A stretch of 64,000 nt of DNA from Streptomyces pactum (GCF_002005225.1 NZ_CP019724.1:8164001-8228000), one strand, 5' to 3'; numbered from the stretch's first letter, positions 28,130 through 38,089 are shown. Notes: generated by a model not told the origin, from the letters alone. Numbers and translations: made by a program.

Positions 28130-28150
28130 CCCCCTTGCTATGGTGCGCCG

Positions 28151-28579
28151 ATGTCACTGATCAGGCAGTTCCAGGTCACCTTCGACTGCGCGGAACCTGA
28201 GCGTGTCGCCCGCTTCTGGTGCGAGGTGCTGGGGTATGTCGTATCGTCGCCCCCGCAGGGGTTCGCCACCTGGGACGAGTTCGACCGCTCCCGGCCCCCT
28301 GCGGATCAGGGTGCATGGTTCGCCTGCAGTGATCCCTCCGATACGGGCCCGCGCCTGTTCTTCCAGCGCGTTCCCGAAGGGAAGGTGGCCAAGAACCGGC
28401 TGCACCTCGATGTGCGGGTCGGCACCGGGCTCGTGGGCGAAGAGCGCCTCGCCACGCTCGAAGCCGAGTGCACACGACTGGTCGCGCTCGGCGCCGTACG
28501 CGTGCGACTCCTGTACGACGGCAACGATTCGTGCATCGTGATGCAGGACATCGAGGGCAACGAGTTCTGTCTCGACTGA
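28151..28579 (+). CDS. VOC/glyoxalase-like superfamily protein
   Basis: A 142-residue protein of two beta-alpha-beta-beta-beta modules: QVTFDCAEPERVARFWCEVLGY at the N-terminus and NRLHLDVRVG with C-terminal MQDIEGNEFCLD. These carry the His and Glu positions that bind metal in the family. The reaction is unassigned. TATGGT (28139-28144) followed 6 nt later by ATG indicates a leaderless transcript. Confidence 0.88.
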   Translation: MSLIRQFQVTFDCAEPERVARFWCEVLGYVVSSPPQGFATWDEFDRSRPPADQGAWFACSDPSDTGPRLFFQRVPEGKVAKNRLHLDVRVGTGLVGEERLATLEAECTRLVALGAVRVRLLYDGNDSCIVMQDIEGNEFCLD

Positions 28580-28597
28580 GCGCCCTTGCCGCGCCTG

Positions 28598-30142
28598 TCA
28601 CGGTTTGCCTCGTGTCCTGGAGGGCTGGAGGAGCTGGTCGACGGGTGCGTAGTCGTCGGTGAGCAGTTGGGCGTCGCCGATCCAGGCGGTGAGGTCGTCT
28701 CCAGTGGCGATCTTCCAGCCGGTTCGCCTGGCGTCCAGCCCTTCCTGGGCCGCGCGCAGGTCGACCGGCCGGTCGGAGGCGAGTACCACCAGATTGCCAC
28801 CCTCGGCGGTGGCGGTCGTGTCGGGGCCGATGTCGCTCGGGTCCCCGACGAGGGCGACGTGCTCGAAGACCGCGCCGAGGGTGGCTGCTTCGGCACGTGC
28901 GAAGGCCAGAGCACCGTGATCGATGAGGTTGGCGATGTACAGGCCGTCCTCGTTGAGCACCCGCCGTACGTCAGTCATCGCCTCCATGGTGGTGAGGTGC
29001 CATGGCACGCTGACGCCGCCGAAGGCGTCGCCGATGACGAGGTCACGGCTGCCGGTGTCCAGACGCCGCAGGCCGAGCCTGCCGTCCTCGGCGCGTACGC
29101 GGACACCCGAAACCGACCTCAGACCGAGTCGGTCGCGGTCGACGCGCACGACGCCGTCGTCGATCTCGGACACCAGGCTGCGGGTCCCGGGCCGCGTGGC
29201 CGCAAGGTATCGGGGAAGGGTGAGCCCGCCGCCCCCCAGGTGGTGGGCGACGAGTGGCTCGCCTTCCGGGAAGGCGGCGTCGGTCACCGACGCGATGGCA
29301 CGCACATACGTGAACTTCAGGAAGGTCGGGTCGTCGAGGTCGACGTAGGAGTGCCGCACGCCGTCCAGGACGAGCGTGCGGCCGCTCTCCCGCTCGGGGT
29401 CCGCGACGACCTGTGCGCAGTGGTACCTGGTCTCCGCGTCGCAGCCGCCGGGCGCGACCGTCGTGGCGAGGCCGCCGGCAACGACCACGAGCGTGAGGAC
29501 CGGGGCGCTGCTCCACCCGCGCGTTCGCCACTCGACCAGCGCCGAGCCGATCACCAGCAGCGATCCGAGGCCGATCAGGATGCCGCTGACCGGCAAGCGC
29601 GACACGAGGACGAAGCCGGTGAGGACGGTGCCCGCGATGGCTCCGACGGTGCCGACGCCGGACAGCCGGCCGACGACCGTTCCGGTCTCGGCGAGGCTGG
29701 AGAGGCGCAACTTGGTCACCACCGGTGTCACCGCGGAGAGCAGCGCGCCCGGCACGAGGATGGTCAGCGACGCGATCAGCAGGAGCATCGCCGGGGCCCA
29801 CTCCGCTGTCGTGCGCAGCACGGCGGGGGTGAGCGCCACGACCGCTCCCGAGATGCCGAGCGAGGGGCCTATGAGCCGACGGGGATCGACCTGGTCGGCG
29901 ATGCGTCCGCCCAGCCAGGAGCCGAGGGCGATCGCGGTGAGGGCGATACCGATCACCATGGTGCTGGTCTCGAGGGTGAGGCCGAGGTAGGGAGCCAACA
30001 GCCGTAAAGAGACGATCTCGACCACCAGGACCGCGGCCGAGGACCCGAACACAAGCACGGCAGCGGCACGGGGACCCAGGCCGTGGTGAGGAGGCCTGCC
30101 CTCGGTGACAGGCGAGGAAGACAATCTGGTCACAGGGGACAT
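28598..30142 (-). CDS. Fused MFS-like/spermidine synthase-like membrane protein
   Basis: The 514-residue protein has an N-terminal membrane half of about seven to eight helices (LVFGSSAAVLVVEIVSLRLLAPYLG, LGSWLGGRIAD). A C-terminal Rossmann-fold spermidine-synthase-like half has HLGGGGLTLPRYL as the SAM-site loop and LVSEIDDGVVRV after it. The canonical polyamine-site Asp pattern is not obvious, so aminopropyltransferase activity is doubtful. The start is ATG 30142, with GTG 30133 as an alternative. Confidence 0.83.
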   Translation of the reverse strand: MSPVTRLSSSPVTEGRPPHHGLGPRAAAVLVFGSSAAVLVVEIVSLRLLAPYLGLTLETSTMVIGIALTAIALGSWLGGRIADQVDPRRLIGPSLGISGAVVALTPAVLRTTAEWAPAMLLLIASLTILVPGALLSAVTPVVTKLRLSSLAETGTVVGRLSGVGTVGAIAGTVLTGFVLVSRLPVSGILIGLGSLLVIGSALVEWRTRGWSSAPVLTLVVVAGGLATTVAPGGCDAETRYHCAQVVADPERESGRTLVLDGVRHSYVDLDDPTFLKFTYVRAIASVTDAAFPEGEPLVAHHLGGGGLTLPRYLAATRPGTRSLVSEIDDGVVRVDRDRLGLRSVSGVRVRAEDGRLGLRRLDTGSRDLVIGDAFGGVSVPWHLTTMEAMTDVRRVLNEDGLYIANLIDHGALAFARAEAATLGAVFEHVALVGDPSDIGPDTTATAEGGNLVVLASDRPVDLRAAQEGLDARRTGWKIATGDDLTAWIGDAQLLTDDYAPVDQLLQPSRTRGKP

Positions 30143-30375
30143 CCTCGCACGCGTTCGCGTCCTTAGGAGCCGGGCGAGCCGCGGACGGGCCGCGCTGTGA
30201 CCGGCGGAGCCGAGCGGCCGGACACGCGCGTCAACTACCGCGCGCTCACCACCCGGTACGTCCGCTGCCGGCGCCGGACACAGTGGTGTCCGGTTCTCGA
30301 CCGTCCGCGTTAAATGCCTGGACTGAGAACCTCCCTTGCCGGGAAACTGCCGACTTCCGAACCTCCGGGAGCGTG

Positions 30376-32292
30376 ATGGGGACGACAGACACGCGAGGGC
30401 CGACACCGGGCAGGAGCGCGGTCGTTCTGGCACTGCACCGCTACGGCCGGGAACTGCTGCGACTACGACGGCTGGCCCTGCCCGCGCTGCTGCTGCCTGC
30501 CGTGGGCAACATCGGCATCCGCTACGTCGCCCCCCTGCTGATCGCCAAACTTGCGGGGCAGGCCGCCGAAGACAGCGGTCTCACCCTCACCTCGGCCCTG
30601 CCGTATGTTCTGGGCTTCGGTGTGACGCTGCTGCTCGCCGAGGCCGTGTGGCGCGTCGGGCAGCACTGCCTGAACCGTGTGGACGCCCTCGGCATGGAAC
30701 ACCTGTACGTGAGCGGCATGGACGAACTCCTCGCCAAGGACGCGGCATTCTTCCACGACAACTTCGCCGGCTCCCTGACCAAGCGGGTGCTGAGCTTCGG
30801 CAAGCGCTTCGAGGACTTCGTCGACACGGTGACATACCGGATCGTGGGCAGTCTCGTCCCCCTGGTGTTCGGCGCCGTGGTGCTGTGGAGCTACGAGCCG
30901 ATGCTCGTCGCCGGCCTTCTCGTGATGATCGCGCTGACCGTCTTGGCCGCGACACCTCTGATCCGCCGCCGGCAGAGGCTCGTCAACGACCGTGAGGCGG
31001 CGATCGCCCGGGTCTCCGGGCACGTCGCCGACAGCCTCATGAACATGGAGACCATCCGGGCGTTCGCGGCCGAGCGGAGGGAGGCCGACGAACACCGCGG
31101 CCGCGTCGCCGACTCCCGGCGTCTGACGCTGAGGTCGTGGGACTACGGCAATCTGCGCGTCGACACCTTGATCGCCCCCATGTCCGTGCTGACCAACGTG
31201 CTGGGGCTGTTGGTCGCCATCGCCTTCGGTGGTCCGGGCCAGGGAGTGGAGGAGGTCGTCGTCGCCTTCACCTACTACTCCAACGCGACCCAGATCATGT
31301 TCGAGTTCAACCAGATCTACCGGCGTCTGGAAAGCTCGATGACCGAGGCCGCGCAGTTCACGGAGCTGCTGCTGGATCCGCCCACCGTGCTGGACCCGAC
31401 GGAACCCGAACCGCTCGCACCGCGGGACACCGGCATCCGCTTCGAGTCGGTGACCTTCTCCCACGCGGGTGCGAAACCGATCTTCCAGGCACTCGACCTG
31501 GACGTGCCCGCGGGCGCGCGCATCGGTCTGGTCGGCAGGTCGGGCGGCGGCAAGACCACACTCACCCGGCTCCTGCTGCGGATGTCGGACATCGACGACG
31601 GACGCATCCTGATCGGTGGTCAGGACATCAGCCGGCTGCGCCAGTGCGACCTGCGCTCCCTGATCGCCTACGTCCCGCAGGAACCCGCCATGTTCCACCG
31701 CAGCCTGCGGGACAACATCGCCTTCGCCCGGCCCAAAGCCACCGACGACGAGATCCACGCGGCGGCCGCGGCCGCGCACGTCACGGAGTTCGCCGGCCAA
31801 CTCCCCGACGGCTTCGCGACCCTGGTGGGGGAGAGGGGAGTCAAACTCTCGGGCGGTCAGCGCCAGCGCGTCGCCCTCGCCAGGGCCATCCTGCGTGACG
31901 CGCCGATCCTGCTGCTCGACGAGGCGACCAGCGCACTGGACTCGGAGAGCGAACTCCTGGTCCAGGACGCCCTGTGGCGGCTGATGGACGGACGTACGGC
32001 CCTCGTGGTCGCACACCGTCTGAGCACCGTCGCCGGCATGGACCGTCTCGTCGTCCTCGACCGCGGAAGGGTCGTCGAGCAGGGTGCCCACAAGGAGCTG
32101 CTCGCGTCGAACGGCGCCTACGCCAAGCTGTGGCAGCACCAGTCGGGCGGCTTCCTCGGCGAGAGCACCGAGTCGGCCCTCGGGCGCCCGATGCCAGGAG
32201 TTGGTCCCGCTGGGCTGCCCGGACCGGCGGACCCGGTGCCGGACGGTTACCGCGGGACACCGCACACGCCCACGAGCACCGGACCCACGTGA
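30376..32292 (+). CDS. ABC transporter, fused membrane and ATPase domains
   Basis: A 638-residue half-transporter of the exporter type: six membrane segments in residues about 25-310 (ABC_membrane), then an NBD with Walker A GRSGGGKTT (about 388), Q-loop YVPQEPAMF, signature KLSGGQRQRVALARA and Walker B LLLDEATSALD. A Pro/Gly-rich tail of about 45 residues is unusual. The start is ATG 30376 with GGGAG upstream. It probably acts as a homodimer, or with a partner encoded elsewhere; the substrate is unknown. Confidence 0.9.
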   Translation: MGTTDTRGPTPGRSAVVLALHRYGRELLRLRRLALPALLLPAVGNIGIRYVAPLLIAKLAGQAAEDSGLTLTSALPYVLGFGVTLLLAEAVWRVGQHCLNRVDALGMEHLYVSGMDELLAKDAAFFHDNFAGSLTKRVLSFGKRFEDFVDTVTYRIVGSLVPLVFGAVVLWSYEPMLVAGLLVMIALTVLAATPLIRRRQRLVNDREAAIARVSGHVADSLMNMETIRAFAAERREADEHRGRVADSRRLTLRSWDYGNLRVDTLIAPMSVLTNVLGLLVAIAFGGPGQGVEEVVVAFTYYSNATQIMFEFNQIYRRLESSMTEAAQFTELLLDPPTVLDPTEPEPLAPRDTGIRFESVTFSHAGAKPIFQALDLDVPAGARIGLVGRSGGGKTTLTRLLLRMSDIDDGRILIGGQDISRLRQCDLRSLIAYVPQEPAMFHRSLRDNIAFARPKATDDEIHAAAAAAHVTEFAGQLPDGFATLVGERGVKLSGGQRQRVALARAILRDAPILLLDEATSALDSESELLVQDALWRLMDGRTALVVAHRLSTVAGMDRLVVLDRGRVVEQGAHKELLASNGAYAKLWQHQSGGFLGESTESALGRPMPGVGPAGLPGPADPVPDGYRGTPHTPTSTGPT

Positions 32293-32485
32293 CCGATCCG
32301 GTCGGTGCGGCCCGTCGGCCGGACAGGGGGAGGGAGTCCCGGTCGCGGCCGCACGCGCGGCCTCCGTGATGCGGGCCGCGGCAGGACGCCCCGACCATGT
32401 GCCGGGCCGCAGGCGGTGCACACGTCGGATATGGCGAGGCCCGGCCACGGAGGGTGCGGCCGGGCCGGGGGGGAGCGGGGGCTGA

Positions 32486-32950
32486 TCAGGCTTCGGGACA
32501 GAGTGTGTTGCGCAGGCCTGTGTTGAGGTGACGTGCGTCGTCATCGGTGAGCATGACACCGCCGTAGGAGAACAGTTCCAGTGCACTGTCGACCGTGTCG
32601 GAGACGCCGCCGTCCAGGTTCACACACTGGTAGCGCGCCTTTTCGATGGCCTTGTCCTCGTCCTGGACGAGCTTGGGGTTGACGTCCTTTATCGCCGCGA
32701 GGACGGCGGTTCGCTCGTCGCCGGTGGGCTCGGGCAGGACGACCTTGTCGGCCTCGGAGGTCTCTCTGCTGTCCGCGGTGTTCGAAGCCGCAGGTGCGCT
32801 GCTCGGAGCCGCAGCCGCGCTGCTCGAGGTCGCAGCCGCGGTGCTCGGGGCGGTGTCGGCCTTGCTGTCGGTGTCGTCGTCGCTGCTGCAGCCGACAAGG
32901 CTGACGGCGAGTACGGCGGTGACGGCTGCGGTGGTGATACGGATACGCAT
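32486..32950 (-). CDS. DUF732-like lipoprotein
   Basis: The 154-residue product has a lipoprotein signal peptide (lipobox LVGC, Cys21), then a long Ser/Ala/Pro-rich linker of about 40 residues. A small C-terminal domain with two cysteines (ARYQCVNLDGG and RNTLCPEA) resembles DUF732. It is surface-anchored. AGGGGGGAA precedes the ATG. No function is known. Confidence 0.78.
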   Translation of the reverse strand: MRIRITTAAVTAVLAVSLVGCSSDDDTDSKADTAPSTAAATSSSAAAAPSSAPAASNTADSRETSEADKVVLPEPTGDERTAVLAAIKDVNPKLVQDEDKAIEKARYQCVNLDGGVSDTVDSALELFSYGGVMLTDDDARHLNTGLRNTLCPEA

Positions 32951-33279
32951 GATTCCCCCCTGGATGTTGTAAGTGCGAGTGACATCATGCGCGGGAGGAA
33001 ACGCCGGGGGCCAGCGTGGTCACACGACCGTGACACGACAAAGCCCAGGCCGGGACATCGCCTTGGAAACACCGGCCACTTCGGCCGGAGGCAGGCCGCC
33101 ACTTCCGCCGCCCGTCTTGCGATCCATCGGACCATCTTGCCGAAACCGCAAGATCGCGTGCCAGGTCGTGGAGTGCCTGGCGAGACTGAGCGCGTACCGG
33201 CACAACCACGCGGAGATCCTCCGCGAACGTGTCGACGACGAGACCGGCCGTTGAGCCACCTTCTCCAGGACGGGAACAC
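32951..33279. other. Intergenic region, no supported gene
   Basis: About 330 bp between divergent lipoprotein and hydrolase genes. A plus-strand frame ending RNRKIACQVVECLARL and AEILRERVDDETGR at 33254 looks protein-like at its end but lacks a start and any homologue I recognise. GGCCACTTCGGCC (33076-33088) is a short dyad. No promoter is clear. Confidence 0.4.
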
Positions 33280-34311
33280 ATGATCACAGCACCACAGCCG
33301 TTGCCGCACCGCTTCCTCCGGTCCGCGCACATGGTGGCAACCGTCGTGCTCACCCTCCTGCTCGCGATCGCCACCGCGGCCTGCTCCACGCCCTCAGCAG
33401 GCGACGACGTTCCCGCCTACGCGGTCGCCACCCAGGACGATCCCCGGTTCGAGAACACCTTCCGACACGAGTTCGCCGACGTCGACGGCGTCCGGATGCA
33501 CTATGTGACCGGGGGGAGCGGTACGCCGGTCGTGCTGATACACGGTTGGCCGCAGACCTGGTACGGCTGGTGGCCGATCATGCCCGAACTGGCCAAGCAC
33601 CACACCGTCTACGCCGTTGACCTTCCCGGGCTGGGGGACAGCACCGGCACGCCGACCGGCTACGACAAAGCCACGCTGGCGCGGTACGTGCACACGCTGG
33701 TCGCCGACCGGCTCGGGGTGCGTGACGCCCGTGTCATCGGACACGATCTCGGCGCCGCGGTGGCATTCCAGTACGCCAGCCGATTCCCCGACGACACCGC
33801 ACGCCTCGGCTACCTCGACCTGCCGCTGCCCGGGCCCGCGATCGACGCGCCCACCTACCGCTCACTGAGTTGGCACATCGCCTTTCACTCCCAGCGCCGG
33901 GTCCCCGAGGCGGTGGTGGGCGACGATGTCCGCGCGTACCTAACGCTGTTCTATCCCCAGGTCGCTTACGGCGGCACGGCGTTCGGTGGCACCTCCGCCA
34001 GGTCCCCCTTCACCGACGCCGAGATCAAGGAGTACGCACGCACCTACAGCCGGCCCAAGGTCCTGTCGGGCGGCTTCGAGCTCTACCGCGCCCTCGACGA
34101 AGACGTCCGCGACACCGTGGCAGCAGCACCGACACGTGTCCCGGTCCTGCTCATGACCGCCCAGGGACAGCTCGACGCGATCCGTGGCACAGTGGCCCCG
34201 CGCATGACCGACATCGTGCGGGCGGTGGACGTACCGAACGCCGGGCACTGGCTCGTCGAGGAGAACCCCCGGTTCGTCACCGCCGAGCTGTTGCGCTTCC
34301 TCGATGGATGA
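33280..34311 (+). CDS. Secreted lipoprotein alpha/beta hydrolase, epoxide hydrolase-like
   Basis: The 343-residue product has a lipoprotein signal (TLLLAIATAACS) and an alpha/beta hydrolase domain with oxyanion motif HGWPQTWYGW, nucleophile Asp in GHDLGAAVA and catalytic His in NAGHWLVEE. The HGWPxT/GHDxG combination is that of soluble epoxide hydrolases and haloalkane-dehalogenase relatives. ATG 33280 is chosen for the signal peptide. Attachment to the cell surface is unusual for this family and suggests action on an external substrate. Confidence 0.87.
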   Translation: MITAPQPLPHRFLRSAHMVATVVLTLLLAIATAACSTPSAGDDVPAYAVATQDDPRFENTFRHEFADVDGVRMHYVTGGSGTPVVLIHGWPQTWYGWWPIMPELAKHHTVYAVDLPGLGDSTGTPTGYDKATLARYVHTLVADRLGVRDARVIGHDLGAAVAFQYASRFPDDTARLGYLDLPLPGPAIDAPTYRSLSWHIAFHSQRRVPEAVVGDDVRAYLTLFYPQVAYGGTAFGGTSARSPFTDAEIKEYARTYSRPKVLSGGFELYRALDEDVRDTVAAAPTRVPVLLMTAQGQLDAIRGTVAPRMTDIVRAVDVPNAGHWLVEENPRFVTAELLRFLDG

Positions 34312-34581
34312 CCGCGCCTGCGCCAGAGCCGGACCAGTGCGGTGGCTGGCCCGACAGGGTCGACGACGTGGAAGGGCCGATCACCCGGCCGCTGGAGTGT
34401 GCCCGGGCCTTCGACGGCGTGGAGGCCGTGTTCCTCGCCGGAGCCCATCCGTCGACGGTCGGGGACGCCCTCACCCTGACGCGAAACGCCGCCGCCCGTA
34501 AGAACGTGGTGTTGCCGTCCCACGGCCCCGAGTACGAAGAGGCGAATCCGCCCGAGACCTGGTTCCGGCTGGCACGACGGA
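34312..34581 (+). pseudogene. Remnant of an NmrA-like NAD(P)-binding protein
   Basis: The plus frame from just past the hydrolase stop reads ITRPLECARAFDGVEAVFLA, GAHPSTVGDALTLTR, KNVVLPSHGPEYEEANPPET and WFRLA. This is the middle of an NmrA/quinone-reductase-type SDR. The dinucleotide-binding N-terminus and the C-terminal half are missing, and the frame runs into the antisense of the AraC gene. It is a fragment, not a functional gene. Confidence 0.72.
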
Positions 34582-35571
34582 CTAGGGGCGGAGGGCGTCG
34601 ACGATCGGCGCCGGGTCCGTCCCAGCGGGGCCGGTCTGTGAGCGGAAGGTGCGGCGGTAGGTGTCCGGCGGCACGCCGACCGTCCGGTGAAAGTGGCGGC
34701 GCAGCGTCGTGGCGGTGCCCATGCCGGTTGCCGCGGCGATCCTGTCGACGGTGTCGTCCGTTGTCTCCAGCAGCTCCTGCGCGTGACGGATGCGCTGCGT
34801 GAGCAGCCACTGCAGCGGAGTGGTGCCGGTCGCCGACCTGAAGTGACGGCCCAGGTTGCGCGAGCTCATCCGAGCCTGGCGGGCCAGGTCCTCGACGGTG
34901 AGCGGGTGGTCGAGCCGCTGCAGGACCCAGGGGAAGAGCCCGGCGAGCGGGTGGTTGTCCGGGGCGGGGACCGGGGTGGCCACGAACTGGGCCTGACCGC
35001 CGGCCCGGTGCGGTGGCACGACCAGGCGGCGGGCGAGCCTGTTGGCGACCGAGGCGCCGTGGTCGAGGCGAACGAGGTGGAGGCACAGATCCATGGCCGC
35101 GGCCTTGCCGGCGGAGGTGAGCACGCTGCCGTTGTCCACATAGAGGACGTCCGGGTCGACCGCCACCCGTGGGTGGCGCCTGGCCAGCTCCCCGGTGTGG
35201 GCCCAGTGCGTGGTCGCGCGCTTTCCGTCCAGCAGGCCGGCGGCGGCCAGCACGAAGGCACCCGTGCACAGGGAGGCCACGCGCGCGCCGGCGACGTGGG
35301 CTTCGCGTACCGCCTCGATCAGTTCGGCCGGCGGGTCCTGGTCGATGTCGGCCCAACCCGGGACGATCACGGTGTCGGCGCATGGAAGACGGTCGAGCCC
35401 GTGGTCGGGCTCCAGGCTGAAGCGGCCGACCCGCACGGCACTCGGGCCGCACACCGAGAGGCGGTACCAGGGGCGCGCCACGCCCGCCAGGCCGGTCCCG
35501 AACACCTCACACGCCAGGGAGAGCTCGAAGTGCAGCATGCCGTCGGTGGCGGCCAGCGCGACAGTGGTCAT
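34582..35571 (-). CDS. GlxA-type AraC-family regulator
   Basis: The 329-residue protein has an N-terminal DJ-1/PfpI (class I glutamine-amidotransferase-like) domain with the SLCTGAFVLAAAGLLDG elbow, and a C-terminal AraC helix-turn-helix pair (VEDLARQARMSSRNLGRHF and VDRIAAATGMGTATTLRRHF). ATG 35571 is preceded on the minus strand by TACAAT 7 nt upstream, so translation is probably leaderless. It is divergent from a broken saccharopine-dehydrogenase-like gene, its likely former target. Confidence 0.92.
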   Translation of the reverse strand: MTTVALAATDGMLHFELSLACEVFGTGLAGVARPWYRLSVCGPSAVRVGRFSLEPDHGLDRLPCADTVIVPGWADIDQDPPAELIEAVREAHVAGARVASLCTGAFVLAAAGLLDGKRATTHWAHTGELARRHPRVAVDPDVLYVDNGSVLTSAGKAAAMDLCLHLVRLDHGASVANRLARRLVVPPHRAGGQAQFVATPVPAPDNHPLAGLFPWVLQRLDHPLTVEDLARQARMSSRNLGRHFRSATGTTPLQWLLTQRIRHAQELLETTDDTVDRIAAATGMGTATTLRRHFHRTVGVPPDTYRRTFRSQTGPAGTDPAPIVDALRP

Positions 35572-35605
35572 GTCCGGAATTGTATGGGCCGTGGCGTTCC
35601 GGACA
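35571..35605. promoter_or_regulatory. Inverted repeat spanning the AraC promoter
   Basis: TGTCCGGAA (35571-35579) and TTCCGGACA (35597-35605) are perfect 9-bp complements around a 17-bp spacer. The leaderless start codon lies in one arm and the -10 TACAAT lies between them. A protein bound here would autoregulate the AraC gene and could control the divergent gene. Confidence 0.65.
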
Positions 35606-35681
35606 GTGGAGGTGAGTGCCGCTTCTCGCGAGGATGTTCCTGTCAGAGCGCGGCGGGTCATTCGAGCACACGGGAGAACTC

Positions 35682-36709
35682 ATGGGATCGGGCCAGACGG
35701 TGGCGGTGTTCGGCGCGTACGGGCACACCGGGCGGTTCGTGGTGGCCGAGCTGAGGGAACGCGGGTTCCTTCCGGTCCTCTCCGGCCGCGACGCCGAGAA
35801 GCTGAAGACGCTGGCGCACGAGACGGGGTTGGACGCCCGCCCCGCCTCGGTCGACGACCCGGCCTCGCTCGATCGTGCGCTGGCCGGAGCGGCGGCCGTG
35901 ATCAACTGCGCTGGTCCCTTCGCCGTGACGGCCTCACCGGTGATCGAGGCGGCCCTGCGGGCAGGGGTCCCGTACCTGGACGTGGCGGCCGAGATCGAGG
36001 CCAACGTGGACACCTTCGCCCACTTCGCCGACCGGGCCCGGGACGCGGGGTGCTGATCGTCCCGGCGATGGCCTTCTTCGGCGGCTTCGGCGACCTGCTG
36101 GCCACTGCCGCCATGGGTGACTGGACGGTGGCCGACGAGGCGCACATCGCGTACGGACTGAGCAACTGGCACCCCACCGCGGGGACACGTGAGGCGGGCG
36201 CCGTCTCACGGCAGCGGCGCGACGGCCGGTACGTCCGCTACACCGGCGGGCGGTTGGAGTACACGGACGTCGCGACGGCGACCCAGGACTGGGCTTTCCC
36301 CGCCCCCGTGGGCCGACGCTCCGTGATCGCGGGATTCACGATGGCCGACGTGGTGACCATTCCGAGCCACCTGGCCATTCCCGAAGTGCGCACCTACATG
36401 ACGGTTGAGGCGGCGCGGGACATCGCCGCACCGGACACACCGGCGCCGGCCGCGGTGGACGAGCAGGGGCGGTCCGCTCAGACCTTTCTCGTCGACGTCC
36501 TGGTGCGCGCGGATGGCGCCGAACGACGTGCCGTCGCCCGGGGGCAGGACACCTACGCCGTCACCGCCCCGCTGGTGGTGGAAGCGCTCGGCCGCGTGCT
36601 CGGCGGCCGGACCGATGCGGTCGGGGTCGTTTCCGCGGGCGCGCTCTTCGACGCGGCGGACTTCCTCGGTGCGTTGTCCCCTCACATCAGCCTGGAGCTG
36701 CGCCCGTAG
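35682..36709 (+). pseudogene. Saccharopine dehydrogenase-like NAD(P)-binding protein, frameshifted
   Basis: From ATG 35682 (GGAGAA upstream) the frame gives MGSGQTVAVFGAYGHTGRFV with a Rossmann GxxGxxG motif and continues to RDAGC, where it hits TGA at 36054-36056. The -1 frame continues perfectly as LIVPAMAFFGGFGDLLAT to a stop at 36709. Restoring one G in the run at about 36046-36049 would join the two into about 343 residues. The gene is either inactivated by a single-base deletion or affected by a sequencing error. Confidence 0.82.
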
Positions 36710-36910
36710 GGGCAGGCGGCACACTCGCACTCCTGCGTCCACCGCACCCGGCCGACGGACACGCGGCCACCCGCCTGCTGCGCGAGGAACGCTGACCGCC
36801 GGCACGGCGACCGTGTCCGTTCGACGGCTTCTGCAAGAGCCCCGGCGAAACGCGCGTCAACTCGGGAATCCTCCGAGCGGCGGGTTGCTCTCCCGTCTAG
36901 GGTGCTGATC

Positions 36911-37447
36911 ATGTTCAAGTCAGGGGTGGGGTTCCTCGCGTTGTTCGGGCTGGGGTGGTGGCTGCTGGCCACGAGTGCGTTCGACGGCGTGCTGCGGCTG
37001 GTCGAGGTCGTGATCGGCTGTGCCGTCGCGGTGGGGCTGATGCTTACCGCGCGCCGTCTTCTGCCCGCGTCGGCGGGAGGTCCGTTCCCGGGAGACCGGC
37101 GCCGGCGATTTCTTCTGATCAACGCTCTCCAGTGGCTGCTGATCGTGGTCATCGCGCAGGTGTGCGCGCGTACTGGTGCCCCCGTGCTCATTCCCCCGCT
37201 GGTCGCGCTGGTCGTCGGGCTGCACTTCCTCCCGCTCTCGGCGGTTTTCGAGCAGCCCCGGCTGCGGGTGCCGGCGGCACTGTTGTGCGCGGCCGGAGCG
37301 ACGGGCACGGCGGTGTGGCTCGCGGGCGGCCCGGACCGGACGGTTCGCCTCGTGGTGGGCCTTGTCTCCGCGCTCTCCCTGTGGGGTACGGCGATCTGGA
37401 CGGTGTCGAGGGCGGCGACCGCCGCTGGGCATGTCGTGAGGGAGTGA
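36911..37447 (+). CDS. Small integral membrane protein of unknown function
   Basis: A 178-residue protein starting MFKSGVGFLALFGLGWWLLA with five or six hydrophobic stretches separated by short Arg-rich loops. No family is recognised with confidence. TAGGGT at 36898-36903 sits 7 nt before ATG 36911, consistent with a leaderless mRNA and against the upstream in-frame GTG at 36902. Confidence 0.75.
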   Translation: MFKSGVGFLALFGLGWWLLATSAFDGVLRLVEVVIGCAVAVGLMLTARRLLPASAGGPFPGDRRRRFLLINALQWLLIVVIAQVCARTGAPVLIPPLVALVVGLHFLPLSAVFEQPRLRVPAALLCAAGATGTAVWLAGGPDRTVRLVVGLVSALSLWGTAIWTVSRAATAAGHVVRE

Positions 37448-38089
37448 AGCCGCCCGGCGGCACCTGGTGCTCACCTCGCCGGCAGGGCACGGCGAGTATG
37501 CGTGGACGTGACCGATGACGCTCGGGCCATGGACTGCCTCGACGGTGCGCCGGGGCACCGGGAGGTGACAGGGCGAGGTCGTCGACGCCGCTGGCCGGAT
37601 ACGGTCCGTCGTCGACCTGTTCCCGGATGACTACCCCTGCGACGCCGAATCCGCGGGGGCTGCCGACAGCCTGGACTCCGTCGTGGAGGAGGTGGACAGC
37701 ATCGCCGGGCGCGCGCCCCTGCGGGTCGTCGGCGGCGAACTGGACCATCCAGCACCGCGCGCCGACGCGGCGGACCTCGTCGTAGCCCCGGGGGAGCGGT
37801 CCCAACCGCTCCCGGTCCCCGGGCTGGCGCATCCGCTCGACGAAGAACCCGGCATCGAACCAGCGCCGCAGATGCCGCAGGCCCGCGAGGTGGGCGCCGC
37901 CTCGCCCGGTGGTTCCGAGGCCACCTCGCGCAGGCGGACCGAGCCGCACTGTCGGCCGGCGTGGTCGGGCGACAACATGCCGGCGGCCGAGTGGGATCCG
38001 GCCGGCCGCCGCCGACTCCCGCGCGGGGCGCCCGGGCGGGCGTGCGGGGGCGACCCCGACTCGGGCCGTGTCGCAGGTGCAGGCCGGCC
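37448..38089. other. 640-bp region with coding-like but unassigned sequence
   Basis: No complete gene is supported. On the minus strand from about 37949 to 37640 a frame reads LRHLRRWFDAGFFVERMR, GPLPRGYDEVRRVGARCWM and VQFAADDPQG, with roughly 90% G/C at third codon positions as in real genes here, but no recognisable start, family or sensible C-terminus. It may be the remains of a degraded gene. The rest shows nothing recognisable. Confidence 0.4.

Noticed and set aside
32973-33254. 93-codon plus-strand frame before the lipoprotein hydrolase
   Set aside because: Its last 40 residues look protein-like, but there is no ribosome-binding site, no family and much of it overlaps competing frames on the other strand.
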